The notes: generated by a model not told the origin, from the letters alone. DNA of 64,000 nt from JACRBR01 sp964371355 (GCA_964371355.1 CAYJMG010000010.1:55995-119994), one strand, 5' to 3'. Positions 7,339 through 15,851 are shown, counted from the first letter of the stretch. Numbers and translations: made by a program.

Positions 7339-8994
7339 TTACGCTCCGCTCACGAGCGCTCTCGCGATCACTTTCAGCTCGAGGGTGGCCTTCACGCCCT
7401 CGAAGATGGGGAGGACCTGGGCGTCGACGACGTAGCGGCTGATGCGGTCCTCCTCGGCGTAACCCCAGCCGCCGTGGAGGAGCTGCGCTTCCTGTGAAGC
7501 CCAGACGGCCACGTCCGACGAGAACAGCTTCGCCATCGCCGGCAGCAGCGGCGCCTTCCCCTTCGGGTCCGTCTCGCGCGCCACGTGGTAGGTGAACTGC
7601 CGCGCCGCCGCGATCCGCGTCGCGATGAGGCCGATCTTGTACTGCGTGAGCTGGTGCTCGCTGATGGGCTTGCCGAACTGCGACCGCTGGGTCGTGTACT
7701 GGCACGCTTTCTCGAGTGACGCTTGCGCGACGCCGAGCGCGCGTCCGCCGGTCTGCAGCCGGCCCACGGCGAAGCCACCGAGCGTGAGATAGAAGCCCTT
7801 GCCGACGCCGCCCTCCTCGCCGACCAGGTTCTCGGCAGGGACGAAGTAGTCCTCGAAGTTGAGGATGTACGAGTGCATACCGCGGTAGCCCGGCGTGGGG
7901 ATCGCCTCGCCGGTCAGGAGGCCGCCTTCGGGCTGGCGGCACTCGAACTTATGGTCGAAGGAGCGATCCTTCGGGACGATGAAGAGCGAGAGGCCGCCGT
8001 AGCCCGGCTTGGGGTCGGTGCGGGTGAGGAGCGCGAGCACGTCGGCGCGACCGGCGAAGGTGGCCCATGCCTTGGCGCCGTTGATCTTGTAACCGGGACC
8101 GTCCGGGCCTTCGGCGGGCGTGGCCTTGCACTGTACAGAGGCGACGTCGGAGCCGATGTCGGGCTCGGTGACGCTGATGCCGACGAGCAGCTCGCCGGAA
8201 GCGAGCTTCGGGAGCCACTCCTGCTTCTGGCGCTCGGTGCCCCCCTCGAGGATGGCACGCGAGAGGATCTCGCAGCGGGTCAGCAGGCTGCCGGCGATGA
8301 GCGACGCGGCCGAGAGTTCCTCGGTCAGGACGATCATCGTGAGGTAGCCCATCTCCGTGCCGCCGTACTCGGACGGGATGGAGCTGCCGAAGAAGCCGAG
8401 GTCGGCGTACTGCTTGATGAGCGACTCCGGGATGAGCATGTCCTCGCGGTGGATGCGGTCGGCGAGGGGCATGCCGCCGTCGTCCTTCAACACCTCCTGC
8501 TTCGCGAACTGCCGCGCGAAGGCGCGGGTCTGGGCGGCGTCGTCATTGTCGAGATCGACGTTGTTGGCGCCGAGGCCGGCGATGACGCGCGCGCCGATGT
8601 CGCGCAGGCGCGCGTCGTCGAGACCCTGGCGGATGAGGGCGAGGGTCTCGGCGGCAGGCTCCGGCACGTCGGCGAAGTCACCGGGGTGGGCCTGGCGCAG
8701 GGCGAGCGCCTTCGAGAGCACCTCGGCGGCGTAGGCGAAAGCCTCGTCCTCGGACAAGGGGTCGGCGCGGCCGGCGGCGGCGAGGCGCTCGCAATAGGCG
8801 ACGAGGGAGCTTGCGGCACCGGCCTCGGTCGCGATGCAGGCGAGGCGCTCGCACAGCACCTGGTGGTCGTCGATCTTCGCGCCCTGGGCGGTGAGCTGGG
8901 CGGCGCGGGTGACGGCGGCTGCGGCGAGGGCCTCGGCCTCGGCGGCGAGCCGTTGGGCCCCGAGCAGGGCCGGGGTCGTCGTCGGTGATGTCAT
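7339..8994 (-). CDS. mcd: Methylsuccinyl-CoA dehydrogenase-type acyl-CoA dehydrogenase
   Basis: A 551-residue FAD flavoprotein, about 165 residues longer than an ordinary acyl-CoA dehydrogenase. The extra N-terminal helical domain (residues 15-140) is what sets methylsuccinyl-CoA dehydrogenases apart. The core shows SVTEPDIGSDVASV, the GYRGMHSY and NFEDYFVPAENLVGE segments close to those of proteobacterial Mcd, RSQFGKPI, and the base Glu532 in LPIFEGVKATLE. The reaction is oxidation of (2S)-methylsuccinyl-CoA to mesaconyl-CoA, with ETF as acceptor, in the ethylmalonyl-CoA pathway. ATG 8994 has GGAG 6 bases upstream. It is followed by mcl on the same strand. Assignment rests on recalled family features, not on an alignment. 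Confidence 0.78.
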   Translation of the reverse strand: MTSPTTTPALLGAQRLAAEAEALAAAAVTRAAQLTAQGAKIDDHQVLCERLACIATEAGAASSLVAYCERLAAAGRADPLSEDEAFAYAAEVLSKALALRQAHPGDFADVPEPAAETLALIRQGLDDARLRDIGARVIAGLGANNVDLDNDDAAQTRAFARQFAKQEVLKDDGGMPLADRIHREDMLIPESLIKQYADLGFFGSSIPSEYGGTEMGYLTMIVLTEELSAASLIAGSLLTRCEILSRAILEGGTERQKQEWLPKLASGELLVGISVTEPDIGSDVASVQCKATPAEGPDGPGYKINGAKAWATFAGRADVLALLTRTDPKPGYGGLSLFIVPKDRSFDHKFECRQPEGGLLTGEAIPTPGYRGMHSYILNFEDYFVPAENLVGEEGGVGKGFYLTLGGFAVGRLQTGGRALGVAQASLEKACQYTTQRSQFGKPISEHQLTQYKIGLIATRIAAARQFTYHVARETDPKGKAPLLPAMAKLFSSDVAVWASQEAQLLHGGWGYAEEDRISRYVVDAQVLPIFEGVKATLELKVIARALVSGA

Positions 8995-9000
8995 GTGGCA

Positions 9001-9757
9001 CTCCGTCGCAGTTCGGTCGGCGCCATTTTACGGGGGTCCGGGCTTATGTTCATGCTTGACCAGCTTCAAGCTTGTCGGGCGGGGCAGCGCCGTTCGGGCG
9101 GCCGTTATAGCTGCTTCGGAAAGTGACGATTTCTCAGATTCGAGGGCCTCCTTTTCAGATTCGTTGAACGGCAGTTTCGTGTGTTCTTGCGGCCTCCGGA
9201 ACCTGACATTGCTCGGCAGATCTTGGTTTTGCGGGTCTTCCTCGGGCCTCCGGCTGAGATTGCTCGGCAGTTTTCGGTTTTGTGACGGCGGGGCGGGGCG
9301 CTCCTGGCTTGCGGGCGTGGGCTGGGCCGAGTCTGCCAGGGTCAGGATGCGACGCCGTGGGCACGATCTCCAAGCGGGCGGGATCACTTTGGGGAGATTT
9401 CTCGTCGGCTTTGTTCAACCGGTCAGCTCGTGGGCTGGTCAGCCTGGCTCTTTCGGGCGCCCGCGACGCGGTGGTGGCGGGTTGGAGACGTGGGATGGGC
9501 GTGGCCTCTCGACGGGGCGCAGTGTGCTTCTTGAGCCCACGTCGGCGTCACCAGAAGATGCCGTCTCCCTTCGGCGACCGGGTCGCTTCGCTCAGCATGA
9601 CGGAGTGGGGGTTCGGCGGCGGTACCGCTTGTTTGGCACGCGGGCCAAGCGACGACCGGGCGGAGATGTCTCCTCCGACGACTCTGCGAGAAGCTGACGC
9701 CTGCGGCGAATGTTCGACTGCGGCTACCTTCTGCGGGTCGCCCTGTCGCCTCGTCGC
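9001..9757. other. Gene-free stretch with degenerate repeats
   Basis: No frame here looks like a protein. Between about 9120 and 9285 an imperfect unit of roughly 45-50 bases recurs about three times; each unit contains a version of TGCTCGGCAG, then TTTTGCGG, then GGGCCTCCGG. At 9572-9602 there is GGTCGCTTCGCTCAGCATGAC, related to the element at 10626-10654. The stretch may be decayed sequence or a repeat nest. Confidence 0.5.
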
Positions 9758-10414
9758 TTAGATCGGGCGGCGGAGGAGGCGGATGCCGGGGCACTTGTAC
9801 GCAGCTTCGAAGGCGGGGTCGAGCTTCTCCCAGACAACGGTGAAGCCGGCCTTTTGGTAGGCACTCTGGGCGCGGTCGTTGCCGATGAGGACGCCGACGT
9901 CGGCGGTGGTGGCGACGTGCTGGCGGCCGCGCTCGACGATGGCTGCGAGGAGGCGGTCGATGAGGCCCTGCCGGCGGAAGTCGGGGTGGGTGGCGACGTG
10001 CTCGACGACCCAGTTGTCGGGATCGTGGGGCGGGTTGACGTTGACGATGGAGCCGGCGCGCATCCAGCCGGCGGCGAAGTCGGCCTCGGTGCGGCCGAGC
10101 TTGCGGTCGACCTCCTGCATGGCTTCGATGAGGGTGTGGGTGCCGTTCTCGGACTCGACGTACCCGCTGAGAGCGGCGGCGGGGCGGCCGTCGACCTCGG
10201 CGACGAGGTAGAGGGAGTAGTGGGTGAAGTGGGTGCGGTCGGTGGTGCAGAGGGCCTCGAGGTAGCGGAGGGTCTCGGCCTCGGGCCAGCCGGTGACGAG
10301 GTCCCACATGCCGGTGTCGAGGTGGGAACGGGCGGCGGTGAGCATGGTCCAGGCGATGAAGGGGGCGTGGTCGGGGCGGGCTTCGACGATGCGGAGTTGG
10401 GTTTCGGTGGTCAT
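9758..10414 (-). CDS. GNAT-family N-acetyltransferase
   Basis: A 218-residue protein with the GNAT acetyl-CoA loop near residue 155 (VVEHVATHPDFRRQGLIDRLLAAIVERG) and the late ANDRAQSAYQKAGF-type segment (GNDRAQSAYQKAGF). The N-terminal 130 residues are longer than in minimal GNATs and include a sheet-rich region that probably forms the substrate site. The acceptor (amine of a small molecule, peptide or protein) is not predictable. The gene stands alone, with repeat-rich gaps on both sides. Confidence 0.8.
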   Translation of the reverse strand: MTTETQLRIVEARPDHAPFIAWTMLTAARSHLDTGMWDLVTGWPEAETLRYLEALCTTDRTHFTHYSLYLVAEVDGRPAAALSGYVESENGTHTLIEAMQEVDRKLGRTEADFAAGWMRAGSIVNVNPPHDPDNWVVEHVATHPDFRRQGLIDRLLAAIVERGRQHVATTADVGVLIGNDRAQSAYQKAGFTVVWEKLDPAFEAAYKCPGIRLLRRPI

Positions 10415-10443
10415 GGGGGCCTCCGGCGGTGGGGTCTAGTGCG

Positions 10444-10467
10444 TCAGTGGCTCAGTGGCTCAGTGTC
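10444..10467. repeat. Three 8-base tandem repeats (TCAGTGGC, TCAGTGGC, TCAGTGTC)
   Basis: A short tandem array 30 bases upstream of the GNAT start, in a 360-base gene-free gap. It resembles the 7-base arrays elsewhere but has period 8. Confidence 0.65.
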
Positions 10468-10534
10468 GTTGGAGGATACACGTTGCGAGGGAGGGCCGGA
10501 CGGGCCATCGGACCCCATCTGGGGGCGCCTGCGG

Positions 10535-10563
10535 TCATCTGTGTCCACCTGTGTCTACCTGTG
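10535..10563. repeat. Period-10 tandem repeats (TCCACCTGTG, TCTACCTGTG)
   Basis: Two full 10-base units preceded by a 9-base variant, TCATCTGTG. It lies in the same gene-free gap, which shows no promoter-like motif that I can defend. Confidence 0.6.
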
Positions 10564-10625
10564 GGTCGGGACACCGTACGGCCGACGGGACTGGATGCTG
10601 GGCTTTGGTGGTCCGTGCGTGTCAC

Positions 10626-10654
10626 TGCAAGATCCCTCGCTGCGCTCGGGATGA
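10626..10654. repeat. Dispersed intergenic element (GATCCCTCGCTGCGCTCGGG core)
   Basis: The core CTCGCTGCGCTCGGGATGAC contains the near-palindrome CGCTGCGC. A diverged relative, GGTCGCTTCGCTCAGCATGAC, lies at 9572-9602. The spread through gene-free gaps suggests a REP-like element. Confidence 0.45.
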
Positions 10655-10776
10655 CGTGATTGGGCGCTCCCCTGCGCTGTCGCGTGGGGGGATGGTCGTG
10701 GTTGGTGCGGTGAGCGGAGCTGAAGCTCCGCCGCTACTCGCTTCGCGACGGCGTAGGCGGGGGCGCCTGCGCTCCA

Positions 10777-11853
10777 TCAGGTCGATACGGCGCGCTTGGG
10801 GATCAGGGCGATGTAGTCGAGGTCGAGGACTACGGCGGGGTTGTAGCGCTCGCGGCCGGGCGCGCCCGCGTCGTCGGCGGGGAGTTTGATGGGGACGGGC
10901 TCGGTGTTGGGGTCGGTGTTCTTGCAGGCGATGAGGCGGAGGCGGAGGGCGCCGATGTCGTCGCGGTTGAGGTCGATGCGGTCGAGGACTTCGGTCCAGG
11001 CGAAGAGGGTGTCGCCGGCAAAGGTGGGGTTGGTGTGCTGGCCGCCGTTCCAGGCGGCCATGCCGAGCGCGTTCTCGAGGCCGTCGAAGGAGAGGGCGTG
11101 GGCGACGGAGATGATGTGGCCGCCGTAGATGATGCGCCTGCCGTGCCGCGACGATGCCTGCTGGTGCTGATTGAAGTGGACGCGGGCGGTGTTCTGGTAG
11201 AGACGCGTGGCCATCTGGTGTTCGGCCTCCTCGATCGTCATGCCCTGCGGGTGGCTGATGCGGTCGCCGGGGGCGTAGTCCTCCCAGAAGCGGGCGCCGC
11301 CGGTGGCGGTAGCGTCGAAGCGACGGACCTGCGGGAAGGCGATGTGATCGAGCGAGGCCTGCGCGGGCATGTCGGCGGGCTGGTCGGCGCCGGAGGGCTT
11401 TGTGGGCTGGCGCTTGTTGACCATGACCCAACGGAAAAAGCGGAGGACCTCTTCGTCGCGCTGGTTGTAACCGATGGTGCGGACCCAGACGACGCCGGTG
11501 TCGCCCTTCGAGGTCTCGCGCCAGCCGAGGGTCTCGGTGGTGGCGCGGAGGGTGTCGCCGGTGTAGACGGGGCGGAGGAAGCGGAGGTCGGCGTAGCCGA
11601 GGTTGCCGGGGGAGTTGAGGGAGATCTCGCCGACGGTGCGGCCAAAGACGATGTGGAAGACGAGCATGTCGTGGACGGGCGCGCGGTCGAAGCCGAGGGC
11701 GCGGGCGAACTCGTCGGAGCAGTTCTTGGGGTTCCGGTCGCCGGTGAGGGCGATGTAGAGGGCGGTGTCGCCGTGCGTGAGGGTGCGGGGGACGGGGTTA
11801 ATGAGGGTCTGGCCGGGGGAGAGGTCCTCGAAGAAGTTTCCGCCTAGTTTCAT
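10777..11853 (-). CDS. mch: Mesaconyl-CoA hydratase (beta-methylmalyl-CoA dehydratase), double MaoC fold
   Basis: A 358-residue double hot-dog enzyme beginning MKLGGNFFEDLSPGQTL, very close to the start of Rhodobacter and Chloroflexus mesaconyl-CoA hydratases. The first MaoC repeat has GDRNPKNCSDEFARALG and VHDMLVFHIVFGRTV. The second has GMTIEEAEHQMATRLYQNT, ARVHFNQH and IIYGGHIISVAHALSF. It hydrates mesaconyl-CoA to beta-methylmalyl-CoA, linking the dehydrogenase at 7339-8994 to the lyase at 6223-7251. Length agrees with the family (about 343-350). It is separated from the other two genes by an acetyltransferase and a repeat-rich gap, so it is probably its own transcription unit. Confidence 0.85.
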   Translation of the reverse strand: MKLGGNFFEDLSPGQTLINPVPRTLTHGDTALYIALTGDRNPKNCSDEFARALGFDRAPVHDMLVFHIVFGRTVGEISLNSPGNLGYADLRFLRPVYTGDTLRATTETLGWRETSKGDTGVVWVRTIGYNQRDEEVLRFFRWVMVNKRQPTKPSGADQPADMPAQASLDHIAFPQVRRFDATATGGARFWEDYAPGDRISHPQGMTIEEAEHQMATRLYQNTARVHFNQHQQASSRHGRRIIYGGHIISVAHALSFDGLENALGMAAWNGGQHTNPTFAGDTLFAWTEVLDRIDLNRDDIGALRLRLIACKNTDPNTEPVPIKLPADDAGAPGRERYNPAVVLDLDYIALIPKRAVST

Positions 11854-11972
11854 GGTCGCTACATGTCCTCCCTCCGCGGCCGGCGTTGCCGCACACAGCG
11901 TTTGCTTGCAATCAGCAGTGGAAGATGCGAGTATCTGCGAGTCACGATCAGCGAAATGCGCGAGGCCTGTCC

Positions 11973-13007
11973 ATGCAGAGCGTATCGGTCAATTACACAA
12001 TCGCCGAATACTGTCAGCAGTATGACGAGAAGACCATCGTAATCAATCGGAACTATCAGCGTTCGCCCAAGATATGGCCCCCATCGGCTCGGTCGTACCT
12101 CATCGATACGATTCTATCCGGCTATCCCATGCCGAAGATTCTCCTGCGCCAAAGGACCGACCTTCAGACGAGAAGGACTTACAAGGAAGTGGTCGATGGC
12201 CAGCAGCGCACCATGGCGATTGTGGACTTCTTCCATGACGACCTCATCATCACGCGAGGTGAGTTCCGCGGGAAACGGCTATCGACACTCGACGAGGATC
12301 TCCAACACAAGTTCTTGAGTTATTCGCTCTCGGCTGACCTGTTTCCTGAAGCCACAGATCAGGACATCAGACAGGTGTTTCGGCGAATCAATTCATACAC
12401 GGTTCCGCTCAATCCGCAAGAACTCAGATATGCGCGATACCAAGGTAGTTTCAAGTGGTTTATCGCCAGACTGTCTACTCGCTATGCACAGACCCTGAAA
12501 GATCTCGGTGTTTTCAGTGAGGCACAACTCAGCAGAATGGCGGACTCCGAACTGCTCACGGAAGTCATTCGCGCATTCACGAACGGCATCGAAAGTAGTT
12601 CGGCTGCAAAGCTAAACGAAATGTATAGCAGGTTTGACGATGAGTTCCCTCAAGAAGGCGAAATGGAGGACGTCGTCGATCGGGTCTTCTCGACCATCCT
12701 CCAGATCGAAGGGCTTCGCGAGTCCGCTCTCATGACCAGGTTTAACTTCTACTCCCTCGCAACTGCGATCGGCCATGCGCTGCGCCGGTTCCCCTCCCTT
12801 CCTGAGTTCCCTGTCGGCGAGGGCCTGAGCTCGATGGAAGCGGTGGCTTACAACCTCTTGGCGCTGGCGGAGGCTGTCGATTCAAAGGACGCTGGCGGCC
12901 GTTTCGGGACCTTCGTAAGCGCCTCCTCCTCCGCCACGAACCGGCGCGAGCAACGAACCACCCGTTTTGGTTGGATGTGTCGCGCCCTGCTGCCGGACTT
13001 GCTTTGA
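11973..13007 (+). CDS. DUF262 (ParB/Srx-like) protein, first gene of a probable defence pair
   Basis: A 344-residue protein. The DUF262 signature is clear: INRNYQRSPKIWPPSARSYL at residues 25-44, LIDTILSGYPMPKI, and the catalytic-type VVDGQQRTMA (DGQQR at 75-79), then the FRRINSYTVPLNPQELR helix block. The DUF1524/HNH partner domain of GmrSD-type enzymes is missing; the C-terminal half is helical and ends in a Ser/Arg-rich tail. ATG 11973 is favoured over earlier in-frame codons because GAGG lies 7 bases upstream. The gene is clearly AT-richer than the flanking CoA genes (28 of 60 bases at 12001-12060 are G or C), which suggests transfer. A HEPN-motif gene follows 6 bases later. Confidence 0.82.
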   Translation: MQSVSVNYTIAEYCQQYDEKTIVINRNYQRSPKIWPPSARSYLIDTILSGYPMPKILLRQRTDLQTRRTYKEVVDGQQRTMAIVDFFHDDLIITRGEFRGKRLSTLDEDLQHKFLSYSLSADLFPEATDQDIRQVFRRINSYTVPLNPQELRYARYQGSFKWFIARLSTRYAQTLKDLGVFSEAQLSRMADSELLTEVIRAFTNGIESSSAAKLNEMYSRFDDEFPQEGEMEDVVDRVFSTILQIEGLRESALMTRFNFYSLATAIGHALRRFPSLPEFPVGEGLSSMEAVAYNLLALAEAVDSKDAGGRFGTFVSASSSATNRREQRTTRFGWMCRALLPDLL

Positions 13008-13013
13008 CCAATA

Positions 13014-13673
13014 ATGAGGCGCTACAGGAGGCTTTCGAAACTCTGCATCAGCGCATCAAAGCGCTTGAATCGTATTGAGCGAAGAGCTGAAGTCGCCGCC
13101 AGCTACCAGCTTCCTCACAAGGCAGCCCACGAGATTGAAGCCGAAGTCGCGACGCTTGCAATAGATCTTCTCAATACGTGGACGAACACCATCAAGTGGC
13201 TCTACATTAGCTGCGCACTGGGCGCACGCTCCAGAGTAGGGACTCCCATCTCAAGCTCATTGGCGATTCCCGACGCAAACGATGCTATCGGGATAGCTGT
13301 GCAAGCGGAGCGGCCCTGGAGAACGCCCAATGCCAAAGGGGGTTGGGATACTAGGTCAGAACCAACTTGGCATGATCCCAGCGTGCTCGGCAGGGTTGCC
13401 TCTGCCGCCAAACTGTCAAGTGCCGGGGATATGACGACGGCGTTCTCAACAGGCTTCAGGGTCTTTGGGCATTTGCCAGTCTTCCGGAATTACTTCGCGC
13501 ATCGCAATCAGGAAACCTTTGAGAAAGCGATGAACATCGCACCAGACTATGGCGTTGGCCGGAACGCCAAACCTAGCGATGTCCTACGGGCGCATGAAGG
13601 AGGTGGCCCTTCGTCCGTATTGGCAACGTGGGCAGCAGAGTTACGTTTCACAATCGAGTATCTCTGCAACTGA
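13014..13673 (+). CDS. HEPN-motif protein paired with DUF262
   Basis: A 219-residue, mostly helical protein. Near residue 162 it has FRNYFAHRNQ, an R-x4-H arrangement (RNYFAH) that is the catalytic signature of HEPN ribonucleases. The N-terminal half is a long helical stretch (HKAAHEIEAEVATLAIDLLNT). DUF262 genes are known to occur beside HEPN proteins of the MAE_28990/MAE_18760 type. This looks like such a pair, though the exact family needs a profile search. No ribosome site is visible before ATG 13014, and it starts 6 bases after the DUF262 stop, so translational coupling is likely. Base composition matches its partner rather than the chromosome. Confidence 0.65.
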   Translation: MRRYRRLSKLCISASKRLNRIERRAEVAASYQLPHKAAHEIEAEVATLAIDLLNTWTNTIKWLYISCALGARSRVGTPISSSLAIPDANDAIGIAVQAERPWRTPNAKGGWDTRSEPTWHDPSVLGRVASAAKLSSAGDMTTAFSTGFRVFGHLPVFRNYFAHRNQETFEKAMNIAPDYGVGRNAKPSDVLRAHEGGGPSSVLATWAAELRFTIEYLCN

Positions 13674-13823
13674 TCGCAATGATCGTCTGCGGTCACCCCT
13701 ATCGCCTCCGCCCGTTTGCGGAGGCGCGGAGCATGGCGGCGGTCACATGATGAAGACGGGCGGGGCGACGGCGAGGGCGAGGAGCGCGGTGCCGTCGCGC
13801 CTAACGCTCGTATCCTTCACCAT

Positions 13824-14354
13824 ATGGCGATGGTTGCACCGGACGAGAGCCCGCTGGACTTCGCCGTGCTAGACAGCGACCTCCTTACCGACTTCGCAAG
13901 CTTCTCGGCCGGCGATGAGGAGTGGGAGGCGGATCTACGTGACTTCCTGCTGAACGATGCGCTTCGGCAGTCCGATGGGCGATTCAACGTCACGCACGTC
14001 TTCTACACACAGCAGCATGAGCCTGTCGGATTCGTGAGCCTTTCGAACGCCCAGGTGGATCGCGCCGACGCGGGACTCCGACGACAGGCGCCCTACGCGG
14101 TGGTCCCCGCCCTGCTGGTCGGACGACTCGCGGTTGACCGCCAGTACCAAGGCCGCAGCTACGGACGGCACGTGTTGGGATTCGTACGCAAGGTCGCGAA
14201 GTCCCTCCCCTCGGGGTGCCGGATCCTCGCGCTACAGGTCGATGTGCGAAACGCGGACGCAATCAGGTTCTACGAGCGGGAAGGCTTCTCGAGGCCTCCG
14301 ATCGAACCGAACCGCGGTATGCAGTGGATGTTCTACGACTTGGGACCCAGGTGA
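13824..14354 (+). CDS. GNAT acetyltransferase, possibly of the TacT-toxin type
   Basis: A 176-residue GNAT. The layout is DLRDFLLNDALRQSDGRFN, VTHVFYTQQHEPVGFVSLS, LLVGRLAVDRQYQGRSYGRH (acetyl-CoA loop) and ALQVDVRNADAIRFYEREGF. This order and size resemble GNAT toxins such as TacT, which acetylate charged tRNA. No DUF1778-type antitoxin lies upstream, so a housekeeping acetyltransferase is equally possible. ATG 13824 was chosen because the open frame upstream encodes only Arg/Gly-rich sequence. It lies directly after the DUF262/HEPN pair and may belong to the same acquired block, though its composition is closer to the chromosome. Confidence 0.72.
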   Translation: MAMVAPDESPLDFAVLDSDLLTDFASFSAGDEEWEADLRDFLLNDALRQSDGRFNVTHVFYTQQHEPVGFVSLSNAQVDRADAGLRRQAPYAVVPALLVGRLAVDRQYQGRSYGRHVLGFVRKVAKSLPSGCRILALQVDVRNADAIRFYEREGFSRPPIEPNRGMQWMFYDLGPR

Positions 14355-14536
14355 TCGTTCCGCATCTGCGCGTGCTTCTTGCGGTCGAGCGGGCGCATTC
14401 GCGCGACGATAGCGTCGTCTTCGCGGGCCTGTCGGTCGCGCTCGGGGTCGGGCTTGTCGCCCTTCTTGAGGAACTCGGTGAACCAAGCGGCGGCCTTCCC
14501 GGTCAGGACGGGGATGGGCTCGATCGGCTTCGCCAT
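14333..14536 (-). CDS. Small conserved-looking protein (MAKPIEPIPVL...)
   Basis: A 67-residue charged protein starting MAKPIEPIPVLTGKAAAWF, with a perfect GGAGGA site before the ATG. Proteins beginning MARPI-P-P-L-G-DA are a common small family, often found near toxin-antitoxin genes, but their function is not established. Its 3-prime end overlaps the end of the GNAT gene by 22 bases in antisense orientation. The rest of the sequence is a Lys/Arg/Asp-rich helix without a membrane segment. Confidence 0.62.
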   Translation of the reverse strand: MAKPIEPIPVLTGKAAAWFTEFLKKGDKPDPERDRQAREDDAIVARMRPLDRKKHAQMRNDHLGPKS

Positions 14537-14559
14537 GGCTTATTCCTCCGGCCCTCAGT

Positions 14560-14820
14560 CTAGCGCACGGCCATGGCGCCACGCTCGGTGCTCCGGGCGA
14601 GTGCCAGGCGCTCGGCACGTCGTCGCAACCCGCGCAGCATGGCAGCGGTCATGATGAAGGCGGGTGGGGCGACGGCGGCTAGCATGAGGATGCGGGACAG
14701 CACGGACGGGATCGAGACTTTGTTGCGGGAGATGAGGCGGGTGGTCGTGCCATCGGCTGAGGGGTAGAGGGCGAAGGTCCAGGACCAGCGGACGCCGTTG
14801 GGCTCGGCGGCGTGGGCCAA
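14560..14820 (-). pseudogene. Truncated SRPBCC-family protein (C-terminal fragment)
   Basis: An 86-residue frame whose sequence matches only the end of SRPBCC/polyketide-cyclase-like proteins. WSWTFALYPSADGTTTRLIS is the last strand pair and PPAFIMTAAMLRGLRRRAERL is the C-terminal helix. A complete relative with the same ending is at 45299-45937. The N-terminal two-thirds, including the ligand cavity, are missing. Upstream the sequence runs into a hairpin element (14870-14889). The most likely reading is a decayed gene cut by a rearrangement. Confidence 0.55.
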
Positions 14821-14869
14821 GTGGCGGTCCGTCTCGGAATGCAGCCAAGCGGTTGGGCCGGCGACTGTC

Positions 14870-14889
14870 GGGCGCAGCAGGCTGCGCCC
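14870..14889. repeat. Perfect 9-bp inverted repeat (GGGCGCAGC / GCTGCGCCC)
   Basis: The two arms are separated by only AG. It lies between the SRPBCC fragment and the channel gene and looks like a REP-type hairpin. It has no T-run, so it is a weak candidate for a terminator. Confidence 0.65.
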
Positions 14890-14990
14890 CTACGGGGACT
14901 CTCTCAGTCATCTGTGGGGGAAATCCGGCCGTTTGGCGCTGACGGCGGGGGGCGTGCGCGCCGATAGACTTGCGCGGACGGGAGGTGCGC

Positions 14991-15851
14991 ATGTCCGAAT
15001 CCATCGCTACGACACCGGTGTCGCTGGATCCGCTGTTGCCTGCGGAGATGGCGGTGAAGGCGGAGGGGCTGGGGGTCGCGAAGGCGCGGATGCCGGTGGT
15101 GCAGACGTTCGTGCTGGCGGTGCTGGCGGGCGCGTTCATCTCGCTGGGGGCGGACTTCTTCCTGGCGGTGACCACGGACACGGGGCTGGGGTGGGGGCCG
15201 TCGCGGCTGCTGGGCGGGCTGGCGTTCAGCCTGGGGCTGATCCTGGTGGTGATCGCGGGGGCGGAGCTGTTCACGGGGAACAACCTGGTGGTGATGGCGT
15301 GGGCTAGCGGGCGGATCAGCGCGCTGGAGGTGGGGCGGAACTGGGCGGTGGTGTACGCGGGGAACTTCGCGGGATCGCTGGCGACGGCGGGGCTGGTGTA
15401 CTACAGCGGACAGTGGCAGTTCGACGGGAACCTGGTCGGCGCGAACGCGGTGCGCATCGCGGACCACAAGGTGGGGCTGGGGTTCGGGGAGGCGATCGCG
15501 CTCGGTGTGCTGTGCAACGCGCTGGTGTGCCTGGCGGTGTGGCTGACGTACAGCGCGCGGAGCAACATCGACAAGGCGGTGGCGGTGGTGTTCCCGATCA
15601 CGGCGTTCGTGGCGAGCGGGTTCGAGCACAGTGTGGCGAACATGTTCTTCGTCCCGCTGGGGCTGCTGGTGAAGCGCGAGTCCGCCGTCACCGATCTCGA
15701 CGCGATGTCATCGACGGACCTGTCGGACCTGACGTGGGGGAACTTCTTCGTGCACAACCTGCTGCCGGTGACGGCGGGCAATATCATCGGCGGCGCTGTG
15801 ATGGTCGGGTTGGTGTACTGGTTCATCTACCTGCGCCCCAAACGCGCGTAA
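14991..15851 (+). CDS. Formate/nitrite transporter (FNT) family channel
   Basis: A 286-residue membrane protein with about six helices and the pseudo-repeats of FNT channels: AGAFISLGADFFLAV near helix 1, AGAELFTGNN in the first half-helix, GVLCNALVCLAVW in the third, FEHSVANMFFVPLG (the conserved pore histidine) and TAGNIIGGAVMVGLVYW. It conducts small monovalent anions such as formate, nitrite or hydrosulfide across the inner membrane. GGAGGTG lies just before ATG 14991, which decides the start over an earlier in-frame ATG. No formate or nitrite enzyme is adjacent, so the substrate stays open. Confidence 0.88.
   Translation: MSESIATTPVSLDPLLPAEMAVKAEGLGVAKARMPVVQTFVLAVLAGAFISLGADFFLAVTTDTGLGWGPSRLLGGLAFSLGLILVVIAGAELFTGNNLVVMAWASGRISALEVGRNWAVVYAGNFAGSLATAGLVYYSGQWQFDGNLVGANAVRIADHKVGLGFGEAIALGVLCNALVCLAVWLTYSARSNIDKAVAVVFPITAFVASGFEHSVANMFFVPLGLLVKRESAVTDLDAMSSTDLSDLTWGNFFVHNLLPVTAGNIIGGAVMVGLVYWFIYLRPKRA

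Noticed and set aside
9028..9387. A 119-residue protein with internal repeats on the minus strand
   Set aside because: The product is Pro/Ser/Arg-rich, resembles no family and simply translates the degenerate DNA repeats.
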